Below the pieces are notes generated by a model. That model did no database searches and had not been told where the DNA came from. It saw only the letters and a list, made by a program, of their open reading frames with translations. Positions 9,677-17,860 of a DNA stretch of 64,000 bases are shown here, in pieces. The number at the start of each line of letters is the position of its first letter. Within the stretch, counting starts at the first letter, position 1. The position numbers were made by a program, and so were the translations under genes. The DNA lies in the NCBI GenBank assembly GCA_018069465.1, contig JAGPUW010000025.1, forward strand, positions 248,001 to 312,000. Reading direction: 5' to 3'. Source of the stretch: Gammaproteobacteria bacterium. GTDB lineage: Bacteria; Pseudomonadota; Gammaproteobacteria; Pseudomonadales; Porticoccaceae.

Positions 9677-10633
9677 ATGCGAATAAACTGGTACCCCGGC
9701 CACATGCACAAAGCTGGTAAAGAGCTAAAACAACTACTGCCCAAAATTGATTTGGTGATTGAAGTTGTCGATGCCCGCATACCCTTCAGCAGCCAAAATC
9801 CGCTGCTGGAAAATCTACGCGGCGACAAGCCCTGTATTAAAATTCTCAATAAAAGCGACCTGGCAGACCCCGCAACGAGCGCACTCTGGCAGGCCTATTT
9901 AGAACGCGACAGCGCCATAAAAACCCTCACGCTGGACACCGATAAAAGCGACAAAGGCCCCCTGCTGCTCGACCTGTGCCGCGAGCTGGTCCCCGGTAAA
10001 ACAGATAGCCGCGTGCACCCCATTAATTGCTTGATTATGGGCATCCCCAATGTCGGCAAATCAACCCTTATCAATTGCCTGGCCGGGCGCACCATTGCCA
10101 AAACCGGCAACGAACCGGCGGTGACCAAAGCCCAACAGCGCATCAATCTGCGAAACGGTATCGTACTGTTCGACACACCGGGCATGCTGTGGCCAAAAAT
10201 AGAACATATCGACAGCGGCTATCGCCTCGCCATCACCGGTGCGATAAAAGATACCGCGCTTGAATATACCGATATCGCCTTTTACGCCGCGAAGTTTTTA
10301 CTCGACAACTACGCTGAATTTATACAGGCCCGCTATAAACTGGACACCCCAGCGCAAAGCGAACTTGAGCTACTGGAAACGCTCGGCCGTCAGCGGGGCT
10401 GCCTGCGGGCCGGTGGCCAGGTTGACTTAGAGCAAATATCGACACGACTTATCCACGAGTTTCGCACGGCCACCATTGGCCGCATTAGCCTTGAAACACC
10501 GCAGATGATAGAGCGTGAACTGGTCGAACTGCTGGCAAAACAGCGTCTTGAAAATGAGCGAAAAAAGGCTAAACAGAAGGGTAGAGCTGATGGCAGTGAA
10601 AAGCCCGAGCAGCAGCAGAAAGTGAAAAGGTAG
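9677..10633 (+). CDS. Ribosome biogenesis GTPase, RbgA/YlqF family
   Basis: A circularly permuted GTPase of 318 residues. Motif order is G4 (LNKSD), then G1 (GIPNVGKST), then G3 (DTPG), which defines the YlqF/YawG group. The N-terminus INWYPGHMHKA is diagnostic. In Bacillus RbgA acts in late 50S assembly. The ATG at 9677 is preferred over the TTG at 9671 because the GACAGG site is 6 bases from the ATG but abuts the TTG. The C-terminus is very basic and glutamine-rich, consistent with rRNA binding. The ATPase gene follows after 37 bp, perhaps by read-through. Confidence 0.93.
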   Translation: MRINWYPGHMHKAGKELKQLLPKIDLVIEVVDARIPFSSQNPLLENLRGDKPCIKILNKSDLADPATSALWQAYLERDSAIKTLTLDTDKSDKGPLLLDLCRELVPGKTDSRVHPINCLIMGIPNVGKSTLINCLAGRTIAKTGNEPAVTKAQQRINLRNGIVLFDTPGMLWPKIEHIDSGYRLAITGAIKDTALEYTDIAFYAAKFLLDNYAEFIQARYKLDTPAQSELELLETLGRQRGCLRAGGQVDLEQISTRLIHEFRTATIGRISLETPQMIERELVELLAKQRLENERKKAKQKGRADGSEKPEQQQKVKR

Positions 10634-10670
10634 TGTTACAAAAGCACCGACAGAACGCGCCACTCATGCT

Positions 10671-13370
10671 ATGAATGAAAACATCCACCTTTGGCATAAC
10701 TTGAGCGCTGAAGAGATTCTGGCGCATCTGGATGCGGATACCAACGGTCTGTCTTCTGAGCAGGCTAATCAGCGACTCACAAAATATGGGCCAAACGCAC
10801 TTCCCGAGCCCAGAACTCGGGGCCCCTTGCGACGCTTCGCGGAGCAATTTCATAATGTACTGATTTACGTTTTATTGCTGGCCTGTGCAGTCACCGCCTT
10901 ACTGGGTCACTGGCTGGATGCCAGTGTTATTTTCGGTGTGGTGCTTGCCAACGCAGTGATTGGCTTTGTACAGGAGGGTAAAGCCTTTGATGCACTACAA
11001 GCTATTCGCCAATTGCTCTCACCCCAGGTCCGAGCGCTGCGCGATGGTGTACATATCACCATCGCGGCCAAATGTCTGGTGCCCGGCGATATTGTACTGG
11101 TGCAATCAGGCGACAAGATCGCCGCCGATCTACGGCTGATTCACAGCAAAAACCTGGAAATAGAGGAAGCCGCGCTCACAGGCGAATCGATTGCCGTGAC
11201 AAAATCCATCGACCCAGTCGCCCCCGGTGCGCAGCTCGGTGATCGCCACTGTATGGCCTACAGCAGCACTCTGGTCGTAGCGGGACAGGGAAGCGGGGTC
11301 GTAGTCGGCACGGGGCGCGACACCGAAATTGGCCGGATCAGCTCTCTGGTCGCCGGGGTTGAGTTGCTGTCGACACCGCTATTGCAGCAGATAAGCGCGT
11401 TTAGCCGCACGCTGACCCTGGTGATTCTGGCCACTGCAATGATGATCTTCGTGTTCGGCGTGTGGGTTCGAGATTACCCTGTTGCCGATATGTTTCTCGC
11501 CGTGGTTGGGCTCTCGGTGGCAGCGATTCCCGAAGGCCTCCCCGCCATTATTACAATTACCCTGGCCATTGGCGTGCAGCGTATGGTTCGACACAAGGCG
11601 ATTATTCGTCGTCTACCGGCAGTGGAAACCCTCGGCGCCGTCTCGGTGATCTGCGCCGACAAAACAGGCACTCTGACTCGCAACGAAATGACGGTGCGCA
11701 GCCTGATCACCGCCGCTGCGGACTATCATTTCGACGGCAGTGGTTACCAAGCCACAGGTAATATCCTGCTGGCAGACAAGCCCGTTGATATCGCCGATCA
11801 CGCCGTGTTGGCAAGTACGCTACAAGCGGCAGTGTTGTGCAACGATGCCAGCATTGCGCCCCAGGGCCAGACCTGTCGTGTCCATGGCGATCCCATGGAG
11901 GGAGCGTTACTCGTGGCGGGTGTTAAAGGTGGGCTAGGGCGTAGCGCAGAAAATCAGCGTTTACCGCGCCTCGACCTCATTCCTTTTGAATCCGAACACA
12001 AGTTCATGGCCACCCTGCATCAAAGCTCAGATCAAAGGTCTGTAATTCTAGTCAAAGGTGCACCGGAAAAGCTGCTGGAAATGTGCAAACTGCATCGTGG
12101 TAACGATGGAGACCAAGCCCTGGAACAAGACTACTGGCAGACAAAAATTATAGAACTAGCCACTCAGGGGCAGCGCGTATTGGCGGTTGCGGCCAAGCCA
12201 TTATCTACACTGCAGCAAAGTCTACAGCCCAGCGATCTTGACGAGGGTCTGGTCTTGCTCGGCTTGTTTGGTTTGATCGACCCACCTCGTCGCGAGGCCA
12301 TCGAATCGCTGCGCCACTGCCACCGTGCAGGTATCGAGGTCAAGATGATCACCGGCGATCACGCGGCAACGGCCAGCGCCATTGCCCGCCAGCTCGGCTT
12401 TCGCAATGCCGATGCAGTACTCAGTGGCCGGGAGCTATCGGCCATGAGCGATGAGGAGTTGCGCCGACGGGTGCGAGAAGTGGATATTTATGCCCGAGTT
12501 AGCCCCGAACATAAACTACGGCTGGTGCGGCTGCTTCAGGAGCAGGGCTTAATTGTCGCCATGACCGGTGATGGCGTCAACGATGCACCCGCGTTAAAGC
12601 GCGCCGATGTCGGTATCGCCATGGGCCTGAAGGGAACGGAAGCCGCCAAAGAAGCGGCTGAAATGGTACTGACAGACGATAACTTTTCATCCATTGTCGC
12701 AGCAGTGGAAGAGGGACGAACGGTTTATGACAATTTGCGAAAAGCCATTTTATTTATCCTCCCCACCAGCGGCGGCGAAGCACTGATTATTATCGCCGCC
12801 ATTGTCTTTGGTTTTCAGCACTTGCCCCTGACACCGGTGCAGATACTCTGGGTCAACATGGTCACCACAGTAACCCTGGCGCTGGCCCTTTCCTTTGAAC
12901 CCGGTGAAGCAGGCGTGATGCGGCGTTTACCCCGGCCTAGGGACCAGGCCATATTGTCCCGTCTTTTATTATGGCGTGTGTTTTTTGTCTCTGCTATTTT
13001 AATGAGCGGTACTTTCGGGCTGTTTCTCTGGGATATAAAGCAGGGCAATAGCATTGAACATAGCCGTACCGTGGCGGTGAACACCCTGGTCTTATTTGAG
13101 TGTTTCTACTTATTTAATTCGCGCTACATCAGCGATTCAGTACTTAGCTGGCAAGGGTTTTCGGGTAATCGCTGGGTACTCATCGCCATTGCCACCCTGC
13201 TGGTTTTCCAACTTGGCTTTACTTATCTACAGCCCATGCAAACACTGTTCGGCACTGAAGAACTGGAGCTTCGTGTATGGGGCATCACAACACTGGTCGC
13301 CGCCAGTGTTTTCGTGCTGGTAGAGTTAGAGAAGTTCATTATGAAAAACCTCCACAAACCAGAACAATAA
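10671..13370 (+). CDS. P-type cation-transporting ATPase, P2A (calcium-type)
   Basis: An 899-residue inner-membrane pump. The N-terminal cation-ATPase domain (WHNLSAEEILAHL) is followed by TM1-2, the actuator TGES loop, TM4 with PEGLPAI, phospho-acceptor Asp330 in CADKTGTLT, the nucleotide-binding KGAPE, the hinge TGDGVNDAPALKRADVGIAMG and six C-terminal membrane segments. PEGLPAI and the ten-helix plan indicate SERCA/PMR1-like Ca2+ or Mn2+/monovalent-cation pumps, not the heavy-metal type, and no N-terminal CxxC domain is present. The substrate is not resolved. Confidence 0.93.
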   Translation: MNENIHLWHNLSAEEILAHLDADTNGLSSEQANQRLTKYGPNALPEPRTRGPLRRFAEQFHNVLIYVLLLACAVTALLGHWLDASVIFGVVLANAVIGFVQEGKAFDALQAIRQLLSPQVRALRDGVHITIAAKCLVPGDIVLVQSGDKIAADLRLIHSKNLEIEEAALTGESIAVTKSIDPVAPGAQLGDRHCMAYSSTLVVAGQGSGVVVGTGRDTEIGRISSLVAGVELLSTPLLQQISAFSRTLTLVILATAMMIFVFGVWVRDYPVADMFLAVVGLSVAAIPEGLPAIITITLAIGVQRMVRHKAIIRRLPAVETLGAVSVICADKTGTLTRNEMTVRSLITAAADYHFDGSGYQATGNILLADKPVDIADHAVLASTLQAAVLCNDASIAPQGQTCRVHGDPMEGALLVAGVKGGLGRSAENQRLPRLDLIPFESEHKFMATLHQSSDQRSVILVKGAPEKLLEMCKLHRGNDGDQALEQDYWQTKIIELATQGQRVLAVAAKPLSTLQQSLQPSDLDEGLVLLGLFGLIDPPRREAIESLRHCHRAGIEVKMITGDHAATASAIARQLGFRNADAVLSGRELSAMSDEELRRRVREVDIYARVSPEHKLRLVRLLQEQGLIVAMTGDGVNDAPALKRADVGIAMGLKGTEAAKEAAEMVLTDDNFSSIVAAVEEGRTVYDNLRKAILFILPTSGGEALIIIAAIVFGFQHLPLTPVQILWVNMVTTVTLALALSFEPGEAGVMRRLPRPRDQAILSRLLLWRVFFVSAILMSGTFGLFLWDIKQGNSIEHSRTVAVNTLVLFECFYLFNSRYISDSVLSWQGFSGNRWVLIAIATLLVFQLGFTYLQPMQTLFGTEELELRVWGITTLVAASVFVLVELEKFIMKNLHKPEQ

Positions 13371-13372
13371 AA

Positions 13373-13429
13373 GCCGAGCCCCTCTTATCAAGCTCGGCAC
13401 CACTACTCAAGCTCGGCACCACTACTAAG
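13373..13429. repeat. Inverted and tandem repeats behind the ATPase gene
   Basis: GCCGAGC (13373) can pair with GCTCGGC at 13392 or at 13411. The two right arms sit in a near-perfect 19-bp tandem repeat beginning AAGCTCGGCACCACTACT. A mild terminator is possible, but there is no T-run. From here to 13541 I see nothing else. Confidence 0.45.
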
Positions 13430-13541
13430 CTAAAGAAAGTCCGGTCAGCATTAGTTTTAACTGAATAAGAAGTTTCTTGAAAATGCGGCCAATTTTTTTC
13501 AGACCTCCATTATTTCTTCGCCAGGCAACTTTTTTTAAAGG

Positions 13542-13562
13542 AAAAAAACCCCCTTGCGGGGG
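13542..13562 (-). terminator. Terminator of a lost tRNA-Ser copy
   Basis: CCCCC-TTGC-GGGGG with a seven-A run on the left, that is, seven Ts on the minus strand. It is the same design as the terminator at 13742 and stands in the same relation to a truncated copy of the tRNA 3' end. Confidence 0.65.
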
Positions 13563-13570
13563 CTTACTGT

Positions 13571-13592
13571 TTATGGCGGTGAGGGAGGGATT
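13571..13592 (-). pseudogene. Truncated tRNA-Ser 3' end (direct repeat)
   Basis: These 22 bases are identical to 13770-13791, which holds the CCA end, acceptor 3' strand and part of the T arm of tRNA-Ser(GGA). After this point the sequence departs from the tRNA. The 147 bases between the copies are mostly unassigned; they contain an 8-bp inverted repeat at 13682-13700 and a T-loop-like GGTTCAAATCC at about 13709. It is either a decayed tandem tRNA or an attachment-site scar. Confidence 0.6.
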
Positions 13593-13741
13593 GATAATAA
13601 GTGCCTAAGGGCTCTTATTACCCCTTCGGGGCACAGAGTAGCCCACGAAGTGCTTTGGCTAGCGTCGCTGCGCTCCACGTCCAAATTCGTGCCGAATTTG
13701 TCGAACGGGGTTCAAATCCAAATCTCCCATACCCAATAATC

Positions 13742-13764
13742 AAAAAACCCCCTTTCGGGGGTTT
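13742..13764 (-). terminator. Rho-independent terminator of tRNA-Ser
   Basis: CCCCC-TTTC-GGGGG preceded by six As, read as a T-run on the minus strand, 9 bases past the CCA end of the tRNA. Confidence 0.85.
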
Positions 13765-13772
13765 ATAGCTTA

Positions 13773-13862
13773 TGGCGGTGAGGGAGGGATTCGAACCCTC
13801 GAACGGTTTAACCCGTTACACACTTTCCAGGCGTGCTCCTTCGGCCACTCGGACACCTCACC
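13773..13862 (-). tRNA. tRNA-Ser(GGA)
   Basis: A 90-nt tRNA with encoded CCA. The acceptor stem GGTGAGG pairs with CCTCACC, the discriminator is G, and the long variable arm is typical of a class II tRNA. The anticodon loop CTGGAAA gives anticodon GGA. The T loop is GGTTCGAATCC. Confidence 0.95.
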
Positions 13863-13928
13863 GTAGTGCTTTCCAGCGTATTTCCCGGGCTTTAAACGCG
13901 CCGGGGTGTAGCTGTGGAAGCGGCGGCA

Positions 13929-13957
13929 ACTCTACACAAAATAGACTTGAAAGGCAA
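13929..13957 (-). promoter_or_regulatory. Possible sigma70 promoter for tRNA-Ser
   Basis: On the minus strand, TTGCCT (13952-13957) and TAGAGT (13929-13934) are separated by 17 bp, about 67 bp before the tRNA 5' end. Moderate match only. Confidence 0.35.
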
Positions 13958-14041
13958 TCTTGTTTAAAGCCTTAGGCGCTTTTAAGCCTGTTTTATCGGG
14001 TCCGGCGTGTTGTGAGCGCAAGTCGCGGCTAACAGTCGTGC

Positions 14042-14263
14042 TTAGCAGCCGCGCGTCACGACGGGCTCATCGTCATCCATCGATTCAACCAGGTACTCTA
14101 GCTCCTGGCCGACATCGCCGATGGTGCGATATTTCAGGTAGCGTTCAACCACAGCTTGAATAAGGGCGCGGCCCATGGCGTCGCTGTCCATCTCCGATCT
14201 ATCGGTAGCTTCTTGCCAGGCTTGCTCGACAATTTCATTGGCGTAAACGGATTCTCCAGACAT
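14042..14263 (-). CDS. Small acidic hypothetical protein (73 aa)
   Basis: Not recognised. It is rich in Glu/Asp with predicted helices (EIVEQAWQEATDRSEMDSDAMGRALIQAVVERYLKY, quoted here in outline) and ends EPVVTRGC with a terminal cysteine. It starts at an ATG behind GAGAG and lies 93 bp downstream of rimI on the same strand, so it may share that transcript. Amino-acid composition looks like a genuine soluble protein and not a shadow frame. Confidence 0.55.
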   Translation of the reverse strand: MSGESVYANEIVEQAWQEATDRSEMDSDAMGRALIQAVVERYLKYRTIGDVGQELEYLVESMDDDEPVVTRGC

Positions 14264-14356
14264 AGCTCTCTACTCTTAATAATAATTTTTCAGCCAACGA
14301 TTATACCCAAGCTCACTTGAAGTTTATTGATGCTCGTCAAGACAGGGTGGGCTTGT

Positions 14357-14824
14357 CTAGATGGCAGGGGGCGATTCAATATCACAGCGCATGACCAGGG
14401 CATCTTCCCGACCACTTTCTCCGTGGTAATAAGCTTTGCGCTCGCCCACGTGGCGAAAGCTTCGGCCCTCATACAGGGCAATAGCGGGAAAGTTGCTCAC
14501 CCTGACTTCGAGAAAAACGCTCACCGCCGTAGCCGAGACTTCAGCCAAACAGTAATCCAGTAAGTAAGCACCCAGGCCCTCCCCCTGAAAACTGCTTTTA
14601 ACCGCTATATTAAGCAGCTCGGCTTCATCGACCACTTGATTGAAAATCAGGAAAGCCACCGCCCTATTGCCTTTACACAGCACATAAGCGCGATGCTTAT
14701 GCAGGCTTTCGGTGAACTGTTTGGCGTTCCAGGGGAAGGGGGAAACCTCACTTTCAATTTTAATCAGCACCGCAATATCATCGAGTGTTGCGAGGCGCAG
14801 GGCAAAGCCAGCCTTAAGGGTCAT
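14357..14824 (-). CDS. rimI: Ribosomal-protein-alanine N-acetyltransferase RimI
   Basis: A 155-residue GNAT enzyme that acetylates the N-terminus of ribosomal protein S18. It has the acetyl-CoA loop QGEGLGAYLLD, the substrate-side EVRVSNFPAIALYE and the C-terminal AYYHGESGREDALVM typical of RimI. It follows a holD-like gene by 32 bp, the same order as holD-rimI in E. coli. The GR in YEGRSF replaces the usual KLGF-type turn. Confidence 0.9.
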   Translation of the reverse strand: MTLKAGFALRLATLDDIAVLIKIESEVSPFPWNAKQFTESLHKHRAYVLCKGNRAVAFLIFNQVVDEAELLNIAVKSSFQGEGLGAYLLDYCLAEVSATAVSVFLEVRVSNFPAIALYEGRSFRHVGERKAYYHGESGREDALVMRCDIESPPAI

Positions 14825-14856
14825 AAAATTATTGTCATAAAAGTACGGTCAGTCGA

Positions 14857-15699
14857 TCACCCACCACGCAGATGACGCAGTGCCTGCCAAACCTCTCGTT
14901 TGCATAAGGGCTCGGCCAGCATCGCTTGTAATGAGGGAAGAAAAATAGTCTCCACGGTGTCGGACTCCCCCGCTTGAGCCCCTTCGCTTTTAGCCAGCAG
15001 CCGAGCAGGATCATCGCCCATCGCCAATAAGCAGCGATAGGGCCGCACTTGCCGACGTCCGAGCAGGAACATCGATAGCTGGGTTTGCGCACCCACCAGG
15101 GTACTCTCCGCACCGGGATTGACAGGCCATTCAATAAGCTCGGCAGCTGGCAGGTTTGCGGCGAGTTGGCCAATGGCCCGCATCATATTGGCTAGCAGCT
15201 CAAGCTGCGTTCTATTCGCCCGCTCGCCGTGGGCAAAGCCGTTAATCACCAGCACCTCATCACTCACCTGCCAACAAGCCAGGGTAGTGTGAATACTCTC
15301 CAGCTCTACGGGTAAGCCCTGTGCGTCCGGCTGTACCTGTTGCTGCTTGATCGGGGCCGGCGCTTGCTTAGGCTCAACCCTTGATGCGGCGGCTGGTGTG
15401 CTTTCATTGATCGGGGCTTGTGCTGCCACAGGGCTTACTGCCGATGGCTCGCCCCCTAAAGTTTCACGCAGGCCCGCCAGCGACGACATCACCTGATCTG
15501 CATTCACCAGCGGAGCAGGGTTAGCACTCGGGGTCACTGCGGGGCCAGCAACAGCCCCCGCGTCATTGACAACAGCACCCTTATTGACATCAGTACTGCC
15601 CGCACGGGGTGCCGTGCCAAACACAGCCTCACCGGGCAGGCGCTGTCGATACTGGTTTATCCCCAGCATCGACAGATACCAATCCCGCTGTTCGCTCAT
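14857..15699 (-). CDS. holD: HolD-like protein (DNA polymerase III psi subunit), with long linker
   Basis: A 280-residue protein. The N-terminus (RDWYLSMLGINQYRQRLPG) matches the start of E. coli HolD, the segment that binds the chi subunit, and the C-terminal LPSLQAMLAEPLCKREVWQAL resembles its end. Between them is an Ala/Pro/Gln-rich linker (about residues 30-140), which makes it twice the usual length of about 137. Position directly before rimI supports the call. In the clamp loader, psi bridges chi to the tau/gamma complex. Assignment rests on motif memory and synteny. Confidence 0.7.
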   Translation of the reverse strand: MSEQRDWYLSMLGINQYRQRLPGEAVFGTAPRAGSTDVNKGAVVNDAGAVAGPAVTPSANPAPLVNADQVMSSLAGLRETLGGEPSAVSPVAAQAPINESTPAAASRVEPKQAPAPIKQQQVQPDAQGLPVELESIHTTLACWQVSDEVLVINGFAHGERANRTQLELLANMMRAIGQLAANLPAAELIEWPVNPGAESTLVGAQTQLSMFLLGRRQVRPYRCLLAMGDDPARLLAKSEGAQAGESDTVETIFLPSLQAMLAEPLCKREVWQALRHLRGG

Positions 15700-15756
15700 A
15701 GGGACTCGGTCATAGCAGCGCAGTCATTTGAGCCGGTTATTTAAGCGCCAAAGCGC

Positions 15757-17301
15757 CTAAACACCATCCAGTTGCGGATGCATCCGATCGGGGTCAGCCA
15801 TAATATTGACTGCATTGAGGTAGGCCTTAGCGCTGGCGACAAGAATATCGGTATCGGCACCCTGACCATTGACGATGCGCCCCTCTTTCGCCAGCCGCAC
15901 GGTAACTTCACCCTGGGAATCAGTGCCGGTAGTAATGGCATTGACTGAGTAGAGTTTCAGCTCAGTACCGCTGTCGATGAGCTTTTCAATCGCTTTAAAG
16001 ACGGCGTCAACCGGCCCGCTGCCACCCGATTCAACACTGTGATCCTGCCCCTGCGTACGCAAGACTAATTCAGCTTTGGGAGCGCGACCTGTTTTGGTGG
16101 CAATGTCCATCGACACCAATTGGTAGCCCTCTTCGGCTTCGCCCATCTGCACATCGGAGACCAGAGCTTGCAAGTCTTCGTCATAAATTTCGCGCTTTTT
16201 ATCGGCCAAATCTTTAAAGCGCAAAAAGGCGGTATTCATTTCAGCCTTGTTATCAAAGGTAATACCCAGCTCTTCCATGCGCGCAGAAAAGGCCGCTCGC
16301 CCGGACAATTTACCGAGCACTAAACGATTGGTATTCCAGCCGACATCTTCGGCTTTCATGATTTCGTAGGTTTCGCGAAACTTAAGCACGCCGTCCTGGT
16401 GAATGCCCGACTCGTGAGCAAAGGCATTGGCGCCCACTACCGCTTTATTGGGCTGTACAGGAAAGCCGGTAATGGTCGAAACAAGACGCGAGATTGGCAC
16501 GATTTGCTCAGTATTAATGCGCGTGTCGAGGCCGTAAACATCTTTGCGCGTGCGCAGCGCCATGACGATTTCTTCGAGGGAAGCATTACCCGCGCGCTCA
16601 CCGAGACCATTGATCGTACATTCAACTTGCCGGGCACCGTGCAATACGGCAGACAGCGAGTTGGCGACGGCCAAACCAAGATCATTGTGACAGTGCACTG
16701 AAAAGATAGCCTTGTCAGCATTCGGCACACTGTTCATCACGCGGCCAATCATCTCGCCGTATTCGTCGGGCGAACCGTAGCCGACAGTGTCGGGAATATT
16801 AATGGTGCGAGCACCGGCATCAATCACCGACTCGACCACCCGGCACATATAATCAAACTCGGTGCGACTGCCATCTTCGAGGGAAAACTCGACGTCATCG
16901 ACAAAGTTACGCGCTATTTTTACCGCGCCAATAGCTTGCTCAAGCACCTCTTCAGGGCGCATCTGCAGCTTGAATTCCATATGAATTGGCGAGGTGGCAA
17001 TAAAGGTGTGAATGCGCGGTGCGACAGCATTTTTGAGGGCCTCGGCGGCACGTTCAATATCGCCGTGGGTGGTGCGCGCCAGACTACAAACGCCGCAATC
17101 TTTAATGGTGTCGGCAATACTCTTTACGGCGGCGAAATCACCCTCGCTGGAAATGGCAAAGCCGGCCTCGATCACATCGACACCGAGCTTTTCCAGAGAT
17201 TTGGCAATACGCAATTTTTCTTCTTTGGTCATCGCGGCGCCGGGGCTTTGTTCACCGTCGCGCAAGGTAGTATCAAAAATAATTAAATGTTCACTGCCCA
17301 T
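15757..17301 (-). CDS. leuA: 2-isopropylmalate synthase
   Basis: A 514-residue enzyme that condenses acetyl-CoA with 2-ketoisovalerate, the first step of leucine synthesis. The catalytic TIM barrel begins [17 protein letters not shown] and carries the metal-binding HCHNDLG and the region [13 protein letters not shown]. The C-terminal LeuA regulatory domain follows (roughly residues 390-510), so leucine feedback inhibition is expected. A TGGAG site precedes the ATG. A Leu-rich leader peptide is encoded upstream at 17410-17505. It is downstream of pssA and the ilv genes on the same strand but has its own leader region. Confidence 0.96.
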   Translation of the reverse strand: MGSEHLIIFDTTLRDGEQSPGAAMTKEEKLRIAKSLEKLGVDVIEAGFAISSEGDFAAVKSIADTIKDCGVCSLARTTHGDIERAAEALKNAVAPRIHTFIATSPIHMEFKLQMRPEEVLEQAIGAVKIARNFVDDVEFSLEDGSRTEFDYMCRVVESVIDAGARTINIPDTVGYGSPDEYGEMIGRVMNSVPNADKAIFSVHCHNDLGLAVANSLSAVLHGARQVECTINGLGERAGNASLEEIVMALRTRKDVYGLDTRINTEQIVPISRLVSTITGFPVQPNKAVVGANAFAHESGIHQDGVLKFRETYEIMKAEDVGWNTNRLVLGKLSGRAAFSARMEELGITFDNKAEMNTAFLRFKDLADKKREIYDEDLQALVSDVQMGEAEEGYQLVSMDIATKTGRAPKAELVLRTQGQDHSVESGGSGPVDAVFKAIEKLIDSGTELKLYSVNAITTGTDSQGEVTVRLAKEGRIVNGQGADTDILVASAKAYLNAVNIMADPDRMHPQLDGV

Positions 17302-17319
17302 GACAATACTCCATCAACT

Positions 17320-17335
17320 CCCGCAAGACTGCGGG
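17320..17335 (-). promoter_or_regulatory. Hairpin next to the leuA ribosome binding site
   Basis: CCCGCA-loop of 4-TGCGGG lies 7 bases from the leuA Shine-Dalgarno sequence. It may be the last element of the leader. A second small inverted repeat, CTCTTTAAGAG, lies at about 17360-17372. Confidence 0.4.
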
Positions 17336-17409
17336 CTAAAATTTAAACGGGGATTTTCCTCTCTTAAAGAGAAGGATGCAAAACAAATGAGGTATAACGT
17401 AGATGCCCC

Positions 17410-17505
17410 TCAGGGCAGGAGAAGGCGTAGCAGGCAGGCAGCGGCACGCGAAGCTTGTTGCAAGCCTTGCGAAGAACCGTTGTCAATAGCGTTAATTTCT
17501 ATCAT
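17410..17505 (-). CDS. Putative leu leader peptide (LeuL-like), 31 aa
   Basis: A minus-strand ORF with ATG at 17505 behind AAAGG, ending in TGA at 17410. Its C-terminus reads ACLLRLLLP: five leucine codons within six positions (CTG CTA CGC CTT CTC CTG) just before Pro and the stop. Dense codons for the pathway's end product at the end of a short leader peptide are the classic signature of transcription attenuation. It lies 108 bp before leuA. A canonical terminator hairpin with a T-run is not obvious, so the mechanism is not settled. Confidence 0.65.
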   Translation of the reverse strand: MIEINAIDNGSSQGLQQASRAAACLLRLLLP

Positions 17506-17689
17506 TACTGCCTTTGCTACGCAGCCGCTTGCATTCATAAAGAAGCGGCGAAATAAGAACTTCTATTCAAACAAATTTTTAGGCGACTGCCAAGCCCTTT
17601 GCCGCAAGCCCCTGCTTGTCAGAACCCGCAATTGAACCCAGCAGCAAGCCTTTAGCCAACAGCACTGTTTTTTAAGAGGCCTTTGAACG

Positions 17690-17835
17690 AGAGATGATTT
17701 TGATTTCAGGCACCAAAAGTAGGCGCTCTCAGGCGAGGCAAAAAAGCGCGCAGAGAGGGAATTTACACGTGTAAATGACCGATTGAGCACTTTTTTACCA
17801 AAAGTAGGCGCTTTAGGCGACGCCGCATGGGAGCA
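17690..17835. repeat. Interspersed-repeat-like segment
   Basis: Two copies of CCAAAAGTAGGCGCT (at about 17711 and 17803) flank a segment with the 16-bp palindrome ATTTACACGTGTAAAT (about 17760). The segment has a different texture from coding DNA and no convincing gene. It overlaps the 3' side of pssA closely, so it lies in the 350-bp gap between the leu leader and pssA. Confidence 0.4.
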
Positions 17836-17860
17836 AAATGGCTCTCGTGCAAAGGTCTCT

